Assembly: GCA_963777625.1 (NCBI GenBank)
Contig: CAVZRO010000015.1
Location: 1-64,000 of the forward strand
Direction: 5' to 3'
Length of the DNA stretch: 64,000 nt
Origin: DATDIC01 sp963777625
GTDB taxonomy: Bacteria > Pseudomonadota > Alphaproteobacteria > Acetobacterales > Acetobacteraceae
Positions within the stretch are counted from its first letter, which is position 1; every line of letters starts with the position of its first letter. Below, piece after piece: positions 55,269 to 63,894 of the stretch. The position numbers and the translations under genes are program-made. The notes under the pieces are model-generated. The model did not search any database, was not told where the DNA came from, and saw nothing but the letters and a program-made list of their open reading frames with translations.

Positions 55269-56470
55269 ACGACCTCGCCTCCAGGCCGAAAAGCCATTTC
55301 ACGCCGTTCGCCTGGGACGATCCGCTGCGGCTCGACACGCAGCTTTCCGAGGACGAGCGTGCCATACGCGACGCCGCTCGCGCCTACTGCCAGGAGAAGC
55401 TGTTCCCCCGCGTCCTGCACGCCAACCGGCACGAGCATTTCGACCGCGCCATCATGAACGAAATGGGGGAAATGGGATTCCTCGGCGCCACGCTGGAAGG
55501 CTACGGCTGCGCGGGCGTGAATTACGTCTCCTACGGCCTGATCGCCCGCGAGGTGGAGCGTGTCGATAGCGGCTATCGCTCATGCTTTTCTGTGCAGTCG
55601 TCGCTGGTGATGTATCCGATCTGGGCGTTCGGCTCGGGGCCGCAGAAAGACCGATATTTGCCTAAGCTGCGCAGCGGCGAATTTGTCGGGTGCTTCGGCC
55701 TGACCGAGCCGGATGCCGGATCAGACCCCGCCTCGATGCGGGCGCGGGCGCGGGCGGTCGATGGCGGGTTCGTGTTGAACGGCTCGAAGACCTGGATCAC
55801 CAATTCCCCATTGGCCGATATTTTCGTCGTCTGGGCCAAGGACGAAGCCGGTGATATTCGCGGCTTCATCCTCGAAAAAGACATGAAGGGGCTGAGCGCA
55901 CCCAAGATCGAGGGCAAGTTCTCGCTGCGCGCCAGCGCCACCGGCATGATCATGATGGCCGATGTCTTCGTGCCGGCAGAGAATGCGCTGCCCGGGGTAA
56001 AAGGGCTGCGCGGCCCGTTCTCCTGCCTCAATAACGCCCGCTACGGCATCGCCTGGGGCGCGCTGGGGGCGGCCGAGTTCTGCTGGATGGCAGCCCGCGA
56101 CTACACCATGCAGCGAATGATGTTTGGGCGCCCGCTTGCCGCGACCCAGCTCATCCAGAAGAAACTTGCCGACATGCAGACCGAAATCACGCTCGGGCTG
56201 CAAGCCGCGCTGCGCCTGGGGCGCCTGATGGACGAGCACAATGCGGCACCGGAAATGATCTCGTTGCTGAAGCGCAACTCCTGCGGCAAGGCGCTGGCGA
56301 TTGCGCGGGAGGCACGCGACATGCACGGCGGCAACGGCGTCGCCGACGAATACCACGTGATCCGCCACGTGATGAACCTGGAGGCGGTCAATACCTATGA
56401 AGGCACGCACGACGTGCATGCGTTGATCCTTGGCCGGGCGCAGACTGGGCTCAACGCCTTCGGCGGCTGA
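55265..56470 (+). CDS. gcdH: Glutaryl-CoA dehydrogenase-like acyl-CoA dehydrogenase
   Basis: 401 residues. Acyl-CoA dehydrogenase landmarks: GCFGLTEPDAGSDPASMRAR (FAD/substrate), TWITNSPLADIFVVWAK, FGRPLAATQLIQKKLADMQT and the glutaryl-CoA dehydrogenase-type C-terminus DMHGGNGVADEYHVIRHVMN followed by EAVNTYEGTHDVHAL with the catalytic Glu in TYEGT. It oxidises and decarboxylates glutaryl-CoA to crotonyl-CoA in lysine/tryptophan/aromatic degradation. Coupled to the helicase gene by an ATGA overlap. Confidence 0.93.
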   Translation: MNDLASRPKSHFTPFAWDDPLRLDTQLSEDERAIRDAARAYCQEKLFPRVLHANRHEHFDRAIMNEMGEMGFLGATLEGYGCAGVNYVSYGLIAREVERVDSGYRSCFSVQSSLVMYPIWAFGSGPQKDRYLPKLRSGEFVGCFGLTEPDAGSDPASMRARARAVDGGFVLNGSKTWITNSPLADIFVVWAKDEAGDIRGFILEKDMKGLSAPKIEGKFSLRASATGMIMMADVFVPAENALPGVKGLRGPFSCLNNARYGIAWGALGAAEFCWMAARDYTMQRMMFGRPLAATQLIQKKLADMQTEITLGLQAALRLGRLMDEHNAAPEMISLLKRNSCGKALAIAREARDMHGGNGVADEYHVIRHVMNLEAVNTYEGTHDVHALILGRAQTGLNAFGG

Positions 56471-56945
56471 GCCGGTAACGGTACGCATCGACCGGATCGG
56501 CGCCGAGGGCGACGGTATCGGCGTGCTACCGGACGGCCGCGTAGTCTTCGTCCCGCTGACCCTGCCTGGCGAACTGGTTCGCGCCCGACTTGTGGCGCCG
56601 CGTGCCGGTGGCTGGGCGGCGATCCCGGACGCGTTGCTGGAGCCGCATCCAGATCGGATCACACCACCCTGCCCGCATTTCGGCACGTGTGGCGGTTGCG
56701 TCCTGCAACATTGGGAATCGACCGCATACCAGAGCTGGAAATTGGGTCTGCTTCGCGATGCGCTTTATCGAGCGGCGGGACCCGGCACGCCCACCGAACT
56801 GGCTGTTGTGCTGGCGTCCCTGCAATCGACCCCGCCCGGCGCACGCCGCCGCATGGATCTGGCGGTCCGACGCACACGCGAAAAGCTTATCATCGGGCTA
56901 CCCCGACACCGTGATGCGATGGTGGTCGATCTCGCAACTTGCATG
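56430..56945 (+). pseudogene. Truncated TrmA/RlmD-type RNA (uracil-5-)-methyltransferase
   Basis: The first about 171 residues match the N-terminus of class I SAM-dependent 23S rRNA/tRNA m5U methyltransferases: a TRAM-like domain (VRIDRIGAEGDGIGVLPDG), the FeS cysteines in CPHFGTCGGCVLQHW, and the start of the central domain ending MVVDLATC. Everything expected after that (SAM-binding G loop, catalytic Cys and C-terminal domain, over 220 residues) is missing. The frame then reads unrelated sequence to 57269. It overlaps gcdH by 41 nt. The break at about 56942 looks like a deletion or insertion junction. Confidence 0.75.
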
Positions 56946-57033
56946 GCACGACTACGAACTCACGTGGAACCCGTTCTTTCCTTACATGCTTACGCGCATC
57001 GGCGAGACGATCGGTCCGGCAACAGTCCGCTAA
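56922..57033 (+). other. C-terminal remnant of an unidentified gene
   Basis: In a different frame from the truncated methyltransferase, a peptide with natural-looking composition runs to a stop at 57033 (LAWHDYELTWNPFFPYML then TRIGETIGPATVR). It may be the tail of a gene whose front was lost at the same junction. Not identified. Confidence 0.35.
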
Positions 57034-57059
57034 GCGGCGGGCAGTGCGGGGAAGTCGTG

Positions 57060-58508
57060 TCAGTCCGCTGTTCTGCCGCGGACGTCGCTCGCGGCGGTCG
57101 TCATGTCAAAAGCCGGCGCGAAGTCGGCGAGCAGTCTGAGCAGTGTCGGGTTGCTGACAAGCAAAGTCCGCCCTTCGTTCACCAGCGCGTCCACGTCGGC
57201 ATCTCGCAGCGTCATGCTGGTTGGGATCGTCATCAGCCGCCGGCGCACAGCCTCATCGGCAACGTCTGAAAGGGACAGTTGGATCAACGCTCCCTGCATG
57301 TCGTGACAGTCGCGCCCGGCCAGCTGCCTGCTCCCCTCGCAGCGGATGCGGCGCATCTCCTCGGTAAGCTCGTTCACCTGCTGTTCGACAAGCAGCAGCG
57401 TCTCGAAGCTGTACGCGTCTATCTGAGTGCTCGTTACAGCGGATATGATCTGTCGGAGCCCGGTAACGACCCGCCTGCGACCGAGGTTCGGATTACGACT
57501 GCCTGACCCGTCCACGCTGATAACGATGATGCGTCGCGTCCGCGTGGCGAGGCGACGAAACTCCGCAGTGTTGTGATCCACCAGAACGAACGCATTTGAC
57601 AGTGAGCGCATCCCTAGGTTGTCGGCGATCCCTCCATCCATCAGGTGCACATATCTGGTTTGTTCCGGATCCATCTGCCGCGCCGCATTCTCTGCCAGCA
57701 CAGAAGCGCGGGACAATGTGCGGGGCCCGTTTTGCCAGTTCGGCGGTGGAGCGTTCGGCGGCGGATAGGCGAGACAGCCGCTTCGGTGGCTGATCAGGGT
57801 TATCGGACTGAACAGGATGGGAAACGCCGCCGATGCCGCGACCGCGCGCGCGACAGGAAAGCTACTGAGGTCCGAGCAGAGCAGATCGAAGCTATTCTGG
57901 TTGAATGGGAAGGCGATGCCGCCAGCGATGTCCGTGGCCTCCACCGAGATCATCGGCAACCCTTGTTTCGCCAGATCGGCGTAAGTCGCGCCATGGAACA
58001 TTAGCCGGTCGTACACTGCGGCCATCGCGTCGTTGGTACCGAACAATGGGTTGATCAGCCACTCCCAGTTCCACGGCAGCAGATAGATGCCGTAGATGAA
58101 GGCATTCACATCGCGCTTGAGGAAATCTTGCTCAAAAGTACTGAAGGTCTGGTCCCGATAGAGGCCGTAATACACTGCTGGAAAGCTACCGCCGGAAACG
58201 GCCGAGATGTAGTCAACATCGTCTAGCAGCGCGTGGCGGCTGCCATTTTCCAGGATGGTCAGGGAACGCAGGCCAAGCAGTGCGCCGTAGGCGAATGCCG
58301 CCGATCGCTTGCCACCGCCGGAGAACGCGAGCGCCAGTAGGATTTCTCCCCCGGGCGCGTGCAGCAATGCGGTCAAAGTATAGCCCGGCGCATAGGCTGG
58401 CGCCCCCGTGGCGTCCCTGGGCAGCGGCTGGTTCATTGCCACTTGCGATGTTTGGCAGGCGCCAAGAGCAAGCAGGAGCAGCGACAGTAACAGACGCACT
58501 TTCGTCAT
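57060..58508 (-). CDS. Patatin-like phospholipase, lipoprotein
   Basis: 482 residues from ATG 58508 (MTKVRLLLSLLLLALGAC), with a lipobox LALGAC (Cys18), so probably membrane-anchored in the periplasm. Patatin landmarks: oxyanion loop LAFSGGGKRSAAFAYGALL, nucleophile Ser in ISAVSGGSFPAVYYG and the catalytic Asp in HLMDGGIADNLGMRSL. It would hydrolyse acyl esters of lipids by a Ser-Asp dyad. It points away from the grr locus and toward the truncated methyltransferase. Confidence 0.9.
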   Translation of the reverse strand: MTKVRLLLSLLLLALGACQTSQVAMNQPLPRDATGAPAYAPGYTLTALLHAPGGEILLALAFSGGGKRSAAFAYGALLGLRSLTILENGSRHALLDDVDYISAVSGGSFPAVYYGLYRDQTFSTFEQDFLKRDVNAFIYGIYLLPWNWEWLINPLFGTNDAMAAVYDRLMFHGATYADLAKQGLPMISVEATDIAGGIAFPFNQNSFDLLCSDLSSFPVARAVAASAAFPILFSPITLISHRSGCLAYPPPNAPPPNWQNGPRTLSRASVLAENAARQMDPEQTRYVHLMDGGIADNLGMRSLSNAFVLVDHNTAEFRRLATRTRRIIVISVDGSGSRNPNLGRRRVVTGLRQIISAVTSTQIDAYSFETLLLVEQQVNELTEEMRRIRCEGSRQLAGRDCHDMQGALIQLSLSDVADEAVRRRLMTIPTSMTLRDADVDALVNEGRTLLVSNPTLLRLLADFAPAFDMTTAASDVRGRTAD

Positions 58509-58924
58509 CACGTCACGTTGTGTTAGCAGAGCCGTCGTACAATGGCAGAGAAAATTCTGCACTGCAATAGCGAGAGACAAAATGAAGATTCCGCGACCGC
58601 CTTCGTGCTGGACCGGCACTGAAAGGACCGTGACTTAGGATCGAAGGAATTTCGGAGACATCGGACAGAGCGATGAACACCGTCGTGCTGGTGAGCGGCT
58701 ACGCCGCAAACGGGCGGCAAGGCGCATTGGGTCGTCCGCCCGTCCACGTCTAATTTGGAACGTAACGCATAGCGGCGGGATAGTCGGCAAACGGCGGCCG
58801 CTTCGGACCATGCTAAACTTGGTCTTCATATAAAGAACCTCCGCCGCCCGGGATCGTATGATCCGAGCGGACCCACCGCAGCACGTCAGAGCTGTTGCTC
58901 ATGACCTCCATGTTGGAGAACCTG
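58509..58924. other. Intergenic region between the patatin gene and the grr locus
   Basis: About 415 bp that must hold the divergent promoters of the patatin lipoprotein and the grr RiPP genes. Short open frames on both strands show no domain character. A TTTGGAACGT half-site at about 58755 resembles the island operators but lacks the second half. Nothing else recognised. Confidence 0.35.
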
Positions 58925-59281
58925 ATGAAGTCGCGGCAGAAATATCTGAGCATCATATCCGGGATCGCTCCGGTTGGCGCTGTCGGGATATCAGTGTTAC
59001 TCGGTGCCACGATCCCCAGCGATGCTGCCGAACAGGTCACGGCTCCACGAGCTGCTGTTGCGGAGCAGACGGTGTCCGAACGGCTGACCGACATTCGAGA
59101 GGCAGTCTTCACCGTGGCAGGTTCTGGCCTCACCGGCACCGAGCGAGACCCGAACATCCAGCTGGTCTGGGGCAACCGGTGGTCCAATGGCGGCTGGAAC
59201 CGCCGCGGGGGATGGCGAAGACCCTGGGGCAACTGGCGTAATTTCCGGCCGCCGTGGCGCAACGCCTGGGGGAATTGGTAA
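58925..59281 (+). CDS. grrA: GrrA/OscA-family RiPP precursor peptide (radical-SAM cyclophane type)
   Basis: 118 residues from ATG 58925, with TTGGAGAA about 7 nt upstream; in-frame ATGs further up lie before that site. The leader (1-80) has a hydrophobic signal-like stretch (SIISGIAPVGAVGISVLLGA) and the GrrA-type helix VSERLTDIREAVF. The core (82-118) contains eight aromatic-X-X motifs: W82-G-N, W86-S-N, W91-N-R, W97-R-R, W101-G-N, W104-R-N, W111-R-N and W115-G-N, plus F107 and W118. Grr maturases link the aromatic ring to the third residue, giving three-residue cyclophanes. The maturase gene follows after 31 nt. Confidence 0.88.
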   Translation: MKSRQKYLSIISGIAPVGAVGISVLLGATIPSDAAEQVTAPRAAVAEQTVSERLTDIREAVFTVAGSGLTGTERDPNIQLVWGNRWSNGGWNRRGGWRRPWGNWRNFRPPWRNAWGNW

Positions 59282-59312
59282 GCGGTCACGCGGCAGTTGA
59301 GCGAGGCATTCG

Positions 59313-60533
59313 ATGCCCGTCATAGACTTGCTGGTCATTCAGCCAACTCCATTTTGCAACATCAATTGCTCGTACTGCTACCTCCCTGACCGGCGCTCCA
59401 AGGCGGTGGTTTCGAAGGAGACTTTGTCGAACCTGTTCACCGAAGTCTTCGCATCGGGTTGGGTTCGCGACTGTCTATCGGTGGTCTGGCACGCCGGCGA
59501 GCCGATGGTGCTGCCGGTGGAATTCTATCGCGACGCATTTCGGACCATCGGCAAACTGAAGCCTGCCGGAATTTCGATCAGCCATTCGTTCCAGACCAAT
59601 GGAATGCTGATCGACGATGCCTGGTGCGACTTTCTGCTCGCGGAACAGGTTGGCATCGGCGTCAGCATTGATGGGCCAAGGCACCTGCACGACCGGAATC
59701 GTCTGACGCGCTCCGGTCAGGGCACATTCGACCGAACGCTGGCGGGCATCCGTCTGCTCCGGCGGCGTGGGGTTCCATTCCATGTGATCTCGGTTCTGTC
59801 GTCACCGAGCCTGAAATCGCCTGGCGAGATGTTCGAATTCTTTGTTTCCGAGGGTATCCAGGAGGTCTGCTTCAACGTGGAGGAGTCGGAGGGCAGCCAC
59901 GTATCATCCACCTTCGCCCAGGACGACGTCGAGGCAGACTTCAGCCGGTTCTTGACGGAGTTCTGGCGCCTGTCCGTGAACGCTCCCGGTAGGATCAGTT
60001 TCATTCGAGAAATCGATCACGCGATTCAGCAAGTGCTGCGGCCGCGGGACGCTTTGACCTCGAACCAGTTGACTGAGCCATTTGCCGTGATCTCCATGGA
60101 TGTGGCCGGCAATATTTCGACGTTCTCGCCCGAGCTGCTCGGACTGAAGAGCGCAGAATATGGCGATTTCCTGATCGGCAACATCAACACCCACCGGCTG
60201 GTCGATATGCTGGCACACCCGAACCTGGCAAAGATGCGACGGGATATCGACGCGGGCGTGGAGCTGTGCCGGCAGCACTGCCAGTACTTCAGTGTTTGCG
60301 GCGGGGGCGAGCCGGTCAACAAGTTGTCCGAGAACGGTTCATTCGTCACCACCGAGACGACGCATTGCAGACTGACCAGGATGCGCGTGACTGACATCGT
60401 GCTCGACGCGATTGATCGCCTGCCAGTGAGCGAGCCTGCGATCAGTCACCTCGCCTGTCAGGCGCATGATCCGGCCCGTCGCGAAAGTAACCTGGTAGAT
60501 CCGTATTGGAATGTGAGCCGGAGGATAGCATGA
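59313..60533 (+). CDS. grrM: Radical SAM/SPASM peptide maturase, GrrM/OscB cyclophane family
   Basis: 406 residues from ATG 59313, preceded by GAGCGAGG. The radical-SAM 4Fe-4S ligands are Cys15, Cys19 and Cys22 (PTPFCNINCSYCYLPD); the GGE-like SAM motif is WHAGEPMVL. The C-terminal SPASM region supplies auxiliary-cluster cysteines (ELCRQHCQYFSVCGGGEP and later HCRLTRM). Enzymes of this family form C-C crosslinks from an aromatic side chain to the beta-carbon two residues on. It is flanked by the precursor and a secreted protein gene that overlaps it by 4 nt. Confidence 0.93.
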   Translation: MPVIDLLVIQPTPFCNINCSYCYLPDRRSKAVVSKETLSNLFTEVFASGWVRDCLSVVWHAGEPMVLPVEFYRDAFRTIGKLKPAGISISHSFQTNGMLIDDAWCDFLLAEQVGIGVSIDGPRHLHDRNRLTRSGQGTFDRTLAGIRLLRRRGVPFHVISVLSSPSLKSPGEMFEFFVSEGIQEVCFNVEESEGSHVSSTFAQDDVEADFSRFLTEFWRLSVNAPGRISFIREIDHAIQQVLRPRDALTSNQLTEPFAVISMDVAGNISTFSPELLGLKSAEYGDFLIGNINTHRLVDMLAHPNLAKMRRDIDAGVELCRQHCQYFSVCGGGEPVNKLSENGSFVTTETTHCRLTRMRVTDIVLDAIDRLPVSEPAISHLACQAHDPARRESNLVDPYWNVSRRIA

Positions 60534-61259
60534 ACAGCATGTTCGGATGGTATGCCGCCGTCGCAATGGCTGCCGCGGTGCAGGTAGGCGCGGCGACGCT
60601 CGCCTACGGCCAGCCCCAGACCACTGCCGGGGCGCAGCCCCAGTCCTCCAGCAACAATCAATCAGGCGCACCAGGAGAAAGTCCCGGCGATGCTGACTCT
60701 GCGACCGTGGACTTGCCAGGTACTGTATGTCACCAGCGTCGAAATCCTCCAGACAACATCCGACCCGAAGGTCGACATGGTGCGCGTGACAGGGCTGGTG
60801 TCGTCGGATGGCTGGACCTCTCCGCAGCTCGTGCCAACCTATGCAGGCAAGCCGTTCGACGGCGTGGTCGATCTGCAATTCATCGCCACGGCCCCGGTGC
60901 AATCCCAACTGGCCACCGGTTTCGTGCTGGTCAGCGCGGTCTTCCCACTTGAACCTGATCCTGGCATGAAAGGCGTACGGGTCCGCGGGGCGGAGAACTC
61001 GATTTCGGTTCTGCAGGTCCCTGGCAGCAACCGGAATGCGGTGCAGGTGAATGACTGCAAGGACTGCCTTGGGAAACGATTTGCCTCCTCAGGAGAGGCA
61101 CAGGCGGGTGAACAGGGGGTGGTCAGGCAAGAGGACCTGCCGAAGACTCTGCGCGTGATCCGCCCGTCGGATGGCATCAGGGGGGCGGATCAGGATCCGG
61201 ACCGCCTCACACTGATCACCGACGACAAAGGCACCATTGTCGAGGCCTATTGGGAGTAG
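60530..61259 (+). CDS. Secreted protein encoded with grrA/grrM, frameshifted near 60700
   Basis: ATG 60530 overlaps the grrM stop (ATGA). The first frame gives a signal peptide (YAAVAMAAAVQVGAATLAYG) and a Gln/Ser-rich linker. The remainder continues in the next frame from about 60690-60720 (VLYVTSVEILQTTSDPKVDM) to the stop at 61259, ending LTLITDDKGTIVEAYWE. Whole length is about 242 residues, with a Cys pair in VNDCKDCLGKRF. It is not the periplasmic binding protein (GrrP) known beside other grr loci. Its role, perhaps in export, binding or immunity, is unknown. Confidence 0.65.
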
Positions 61260-61450
61260 GAGTCCAGTCGGACTACTTGGCGCTGCCGATCCGCGGCTCG
61301 TGAGGCTTGCCCCGTCCGGCGAGCTTCCGTGGCCCTCGCAGTTGACCGCTGGTAACGTTCGGTGATGCCAGCACCGGGCTGCCGCGGTTATCGGTTCTCA
61401 GCGGCCATCATTCCAGCACGTCGTTTCGTTGTATCTGCGCTTCACACTCA

Positions 61451-62051
61451 GAGACTGTGTGAGAAGTTTATTCTGGCGCGACACGATTCGGCATCAAGCG
61501 GATTGCAGCGATGTCCAGCAGTGCCTCTGATGTTTGGACATAGCGCTCGTAGTCTTTCGACAGGCGGCGATTGAAGCCAAGCCAGGCGAAGCTGCGTTCA
61601 ACAATCCAGGTGAGACCAGTGACCTTGAAGGCTCGCTGTTTACGCTTGACGATCCGCAAACTCCATCCGTCGCGTCGGAGCTGTCGAGCGAGCTTCCGGC
61701 TCTCATGGCCAGCCTCTGCAATGACAGTGCGAATGGTCGGCCAGAGCGGCGCGAGCCCGGCCAACAATCCGCCGCCAGCCCGTCGGTCCGACATATTGGC
61801 TGATTCAACGCGGCTGGCGATCGGAAAGCCGAGGACATCGACCAGGACGTGGCGTTTGCGTCGAGGACCGCGCGGACGTCCGTCGTGCGTGGATGACCTC
61901 CGGACTTTGCTGACGGAATATGCGACACAACCAGCGCCCACTGTGCGTCAGTCAGATCCGAGGGGTAGCGTCGATAGCGCATGATTGTCTCCGCGTCGGC
62001 ACGGACCTCATGCTAACCGCCAACACAACTCAGAACTTCCAACACAGTCTC
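61451..62051. mobile_element. Internally deleted IS5-type insertion sequence
   Basis: The element is bounded by imperfect inverted repeats: GAGACTGTGTGAGAAGTT at 61451-61468 and, on the other strand, GAGACTGTGTTGGAAGTT from 62051 to 62034 (16 of 18 match). Possible target duplication: CTCAG at the left versus CTTAG at the right, one mismatch. At about 600 bp it is shorter than a complete element of this group (roughly 800-900 bp). The right end abuts the Ni/Co transporter stop codon. Confidence 0.75.
61468..61982 (-). pseudogene. IS5-family transposase remnant
   Basis: The N-terminal piece from 61982 (MRYRRYPSDLTDAQWALVV then GGHPRTTDVRAVLDA) is typical of IS5/IS427-group transposases. It is followed directly, in another frame, by the C-terminal piece (RKRHVLVDVLGFPIASRVES ... 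IVERSFAWLGFNRRLSKDYE). The middle of the DDE domain, about 100 residues, is missing. The protein cannot be functional; mobility would need a transposase in trans. Confidence 0.85.
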
Positions 62052-63132
62052 TTAGCCCTGGGCCTTCGACGAAATGGAGACCTCGATTTCATCGTACCGT
62101 TTGGCACGATAGACCATATACGAGACGAGCCAGGATATGAGGAAGAGGCCAACGATTCCATAGCCGAGGACGCCGAAATTGTTGTTTATGCCGCCGACTG
62201 CGCCCCAGAATCCGCCACCGTCGGTGAGACCCAATCGGTCACCGATTAAATTGAGCGTTTCGAGGCCGCCCACCACTATGGCGACGATAACCGACACCGC
62301 GGTTATCGTGAGGTTGTAGGTACAGTTTCCGAATCGGCTTTACAAAAGCCCAGCCGTACGCTCCGAGCATCAGAATGCTGTCCGTCGTGTCAATTAGCGT
62401 CATGCTGGCGGTGAACAGCGCGGGGAACACCATAATCGACCAGATCGACAGGCCTTGCGAGGCCTGCGTTGCCGAGATTCCCAGCAGACCGACTTCGGTT
62501 GCCGTATCGAAGCCCAGGCCGAACAAGACGCCCAGCGGATACATTTGCCAACTGCACTCAATGACCCGAAAGAACCGGCGGAACAGACGCCCGAGCAACC
62601 CTCGGTTGGCGAGAGCAAGGCTAAGGTCTTCCTCGACGAACCGCCCCCCTTTTTTGACTGTCTGAAATGTCCGATAGATCGAACTCAGGACGAGCAAATT
62701 TGCAAACGCGATAGCGAACAGGAACACGGCGGAGACAATCGTGCCGGCCACGACCCCGACAGTCTTAAACTCATCAAATCGATGTTGCAGCGCAGTCGCC
62801 GTGATCGCGATGGCGAGCGACAGCGCAACCACGATCGTCGAGTGACCAAGCGAGAAAAAAAGGCCGACGCCGACGGGTCGACGCCCTTCCTGCATCAGCT
62901 TGCGGGTCACGTTGTCGATGGCGGCAATGTGATCAGCATCGAAGGCATGCCGAAGTCCAAAGCTGTAAGCGAGCGCCGCCGTTCCTAAGAGAACGGGATA
63001 GGCACGGAATGCGATAATCGCCCATATCCACGCCGCCACATTGGCGGCCACCAGCAGCACGTAAACACTGATCACCTTCCCCCACAAACTTTCTTCTTGA
63101 TCATTGAACAGAGTGAAAAGACTGTACTTCAC
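62052..63132 (-). CDS. NiCoT-family nickel/cobalt transporter, frameshifted near 62320
   Basis: Starts at GTG 63132 with GGGAG upstream. The family signature RHAFDADHIAAIDNVTRKLM (metal-binding HX4DH) lies in membrane helix 2, followed by GLFFSLGHSTIVVALSLAIA and FGLGFDTATEVGLLGI. The frame breaks after KPIRKLY: removing one G from GG at 62319-62320 continues as YNLTITAVSVIVAIVVGG to the stop at 62052. About 360 residues, eight predicted membrane segments. It imports Ni2+ or Co2+ and is divergent from a urease operon, which needs nickel. Confidence 0.88.
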
Positions 63133-63571
63133 ACCGATCTCCCTTGGTGCGGCGCCGTTCGCCGTAAAGCGATTGCCGGCTGAGTGCCAGGAAGGAAACA
63201 ATCGAATCGTCCAGTTTGCGCCTTGAGACGTCGATCTGCTGGCTGGGCAGCGCATCCATTTCGCTTTCATCCATCCAACGGATGATCGCCAAACCTGCCG
63301 TATAACGCAATCTCTGATAGGACCGTCAGGAGACCTGCGCCCGACACGCGGCATGACCCGCGTCCGCGGCTGAATTACGAAGTTACCGTGACAATGCCCC
63401 CGAGTAGCGTGCCGCCAAATCTGCCGCACCTTTGGGATGTTACGACAGGTTGTGGGATTTACATGCTGATGACTTCCTGAAGACATCCGCTAAAATCAGT
63501 AACCATTGGCGCTCGCAAGCTGGTAGACCGCGCATCGTTCTGCTGAGCGGCTTCAAAGGAAAGGGACAAGC
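63133..63571. other. Intergenic region between the Ni/Co transporter and ureA
   Basis: About 440 bp with divergent genes on either side. It probably holds both promoters. A 69-residue leftward open frame (63101-63310) starts with TTG, lacks a Shine-Dalgarno and overlaps the transporter start; I do not call it. A string GTCAGGAGACCTGC at 63325-63338 resembles the B12-riboswitch 3' box, but no other riboswitch elements are present. Confidence 0.4.
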
Positions 63572-63874
63572 ATGCAGCTGACCCCGAGGGAATTTGATAA
63601 ACTGATCATCCACATGATGGCCGACGTCGCCCAAAAGCGGAAAGCGAAGGGCCTCAAGCTGAACTATCCGGAAGCGGTGGCCATCATATCCGCAAGCGCG
63701 CTCGATGGAGCACGTGCAGGAAAGACGATCGAAGAAGTTACGAGCGATGCCCGCGTTGCCCTGACTAAGGGTGACGTAATGGACGGCGTCGCTGACCTTA
63801 TTCCGATGGTTCAGATTGAGGCGGTGTTCACCGATGGAAGCCGTTTGGTGACGGTACATACGCCGATCCAGTGA
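63572..63874 (+). CDS. ureA: Urease subunit gamma
   Basis: 100 residues (MQLTPREFDKLIIHMMADVA), full length for the gamma subunit. Conserved stretches: QKRKAKGLKLNYPEAVAIIS, the helix segment ALDGARAGKTIEEV and DLIPMVQIEAVFTDGSRLVT. GAAAGGGA lies about 8 nt upstream. Gamma, beta and alpha subunits assemble the Ni-dependent urease that hydrolyses urea to ammonia and carbonic acid. First gene of the operon; ureB follows after 20 nt. Confidence 0.97.
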   Translation: MQLTPREFDKLIIHMMADVAQKRKAKGLKLNYPEAVAIISASALDGARAGKTIEEVTSDARVALTKGDVMDGVADLIPMVQIEAVFTDGSRLVTVHTPIQ

Positions 63875-63894
63875 GAGTATGACAGGAGTTCAAC

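Noticed and set aside
63101..63310. A 69-residue leftward open frame ahead of the Ni/Co transporter
   Set aside because: TTG start, no Shine-Dalgarno, overlap with the transporter start in another frame and no recognisable family.
63325..63338. GTCAGGAGACCTGC, like the 3' box of cobalamin riboswitches, near a Ni/Co transporter
   Set aside because: It is on the strand leading to ureA, not the transporter, and no GCCACTG element or other conserved riboswitch segments lie upstream.
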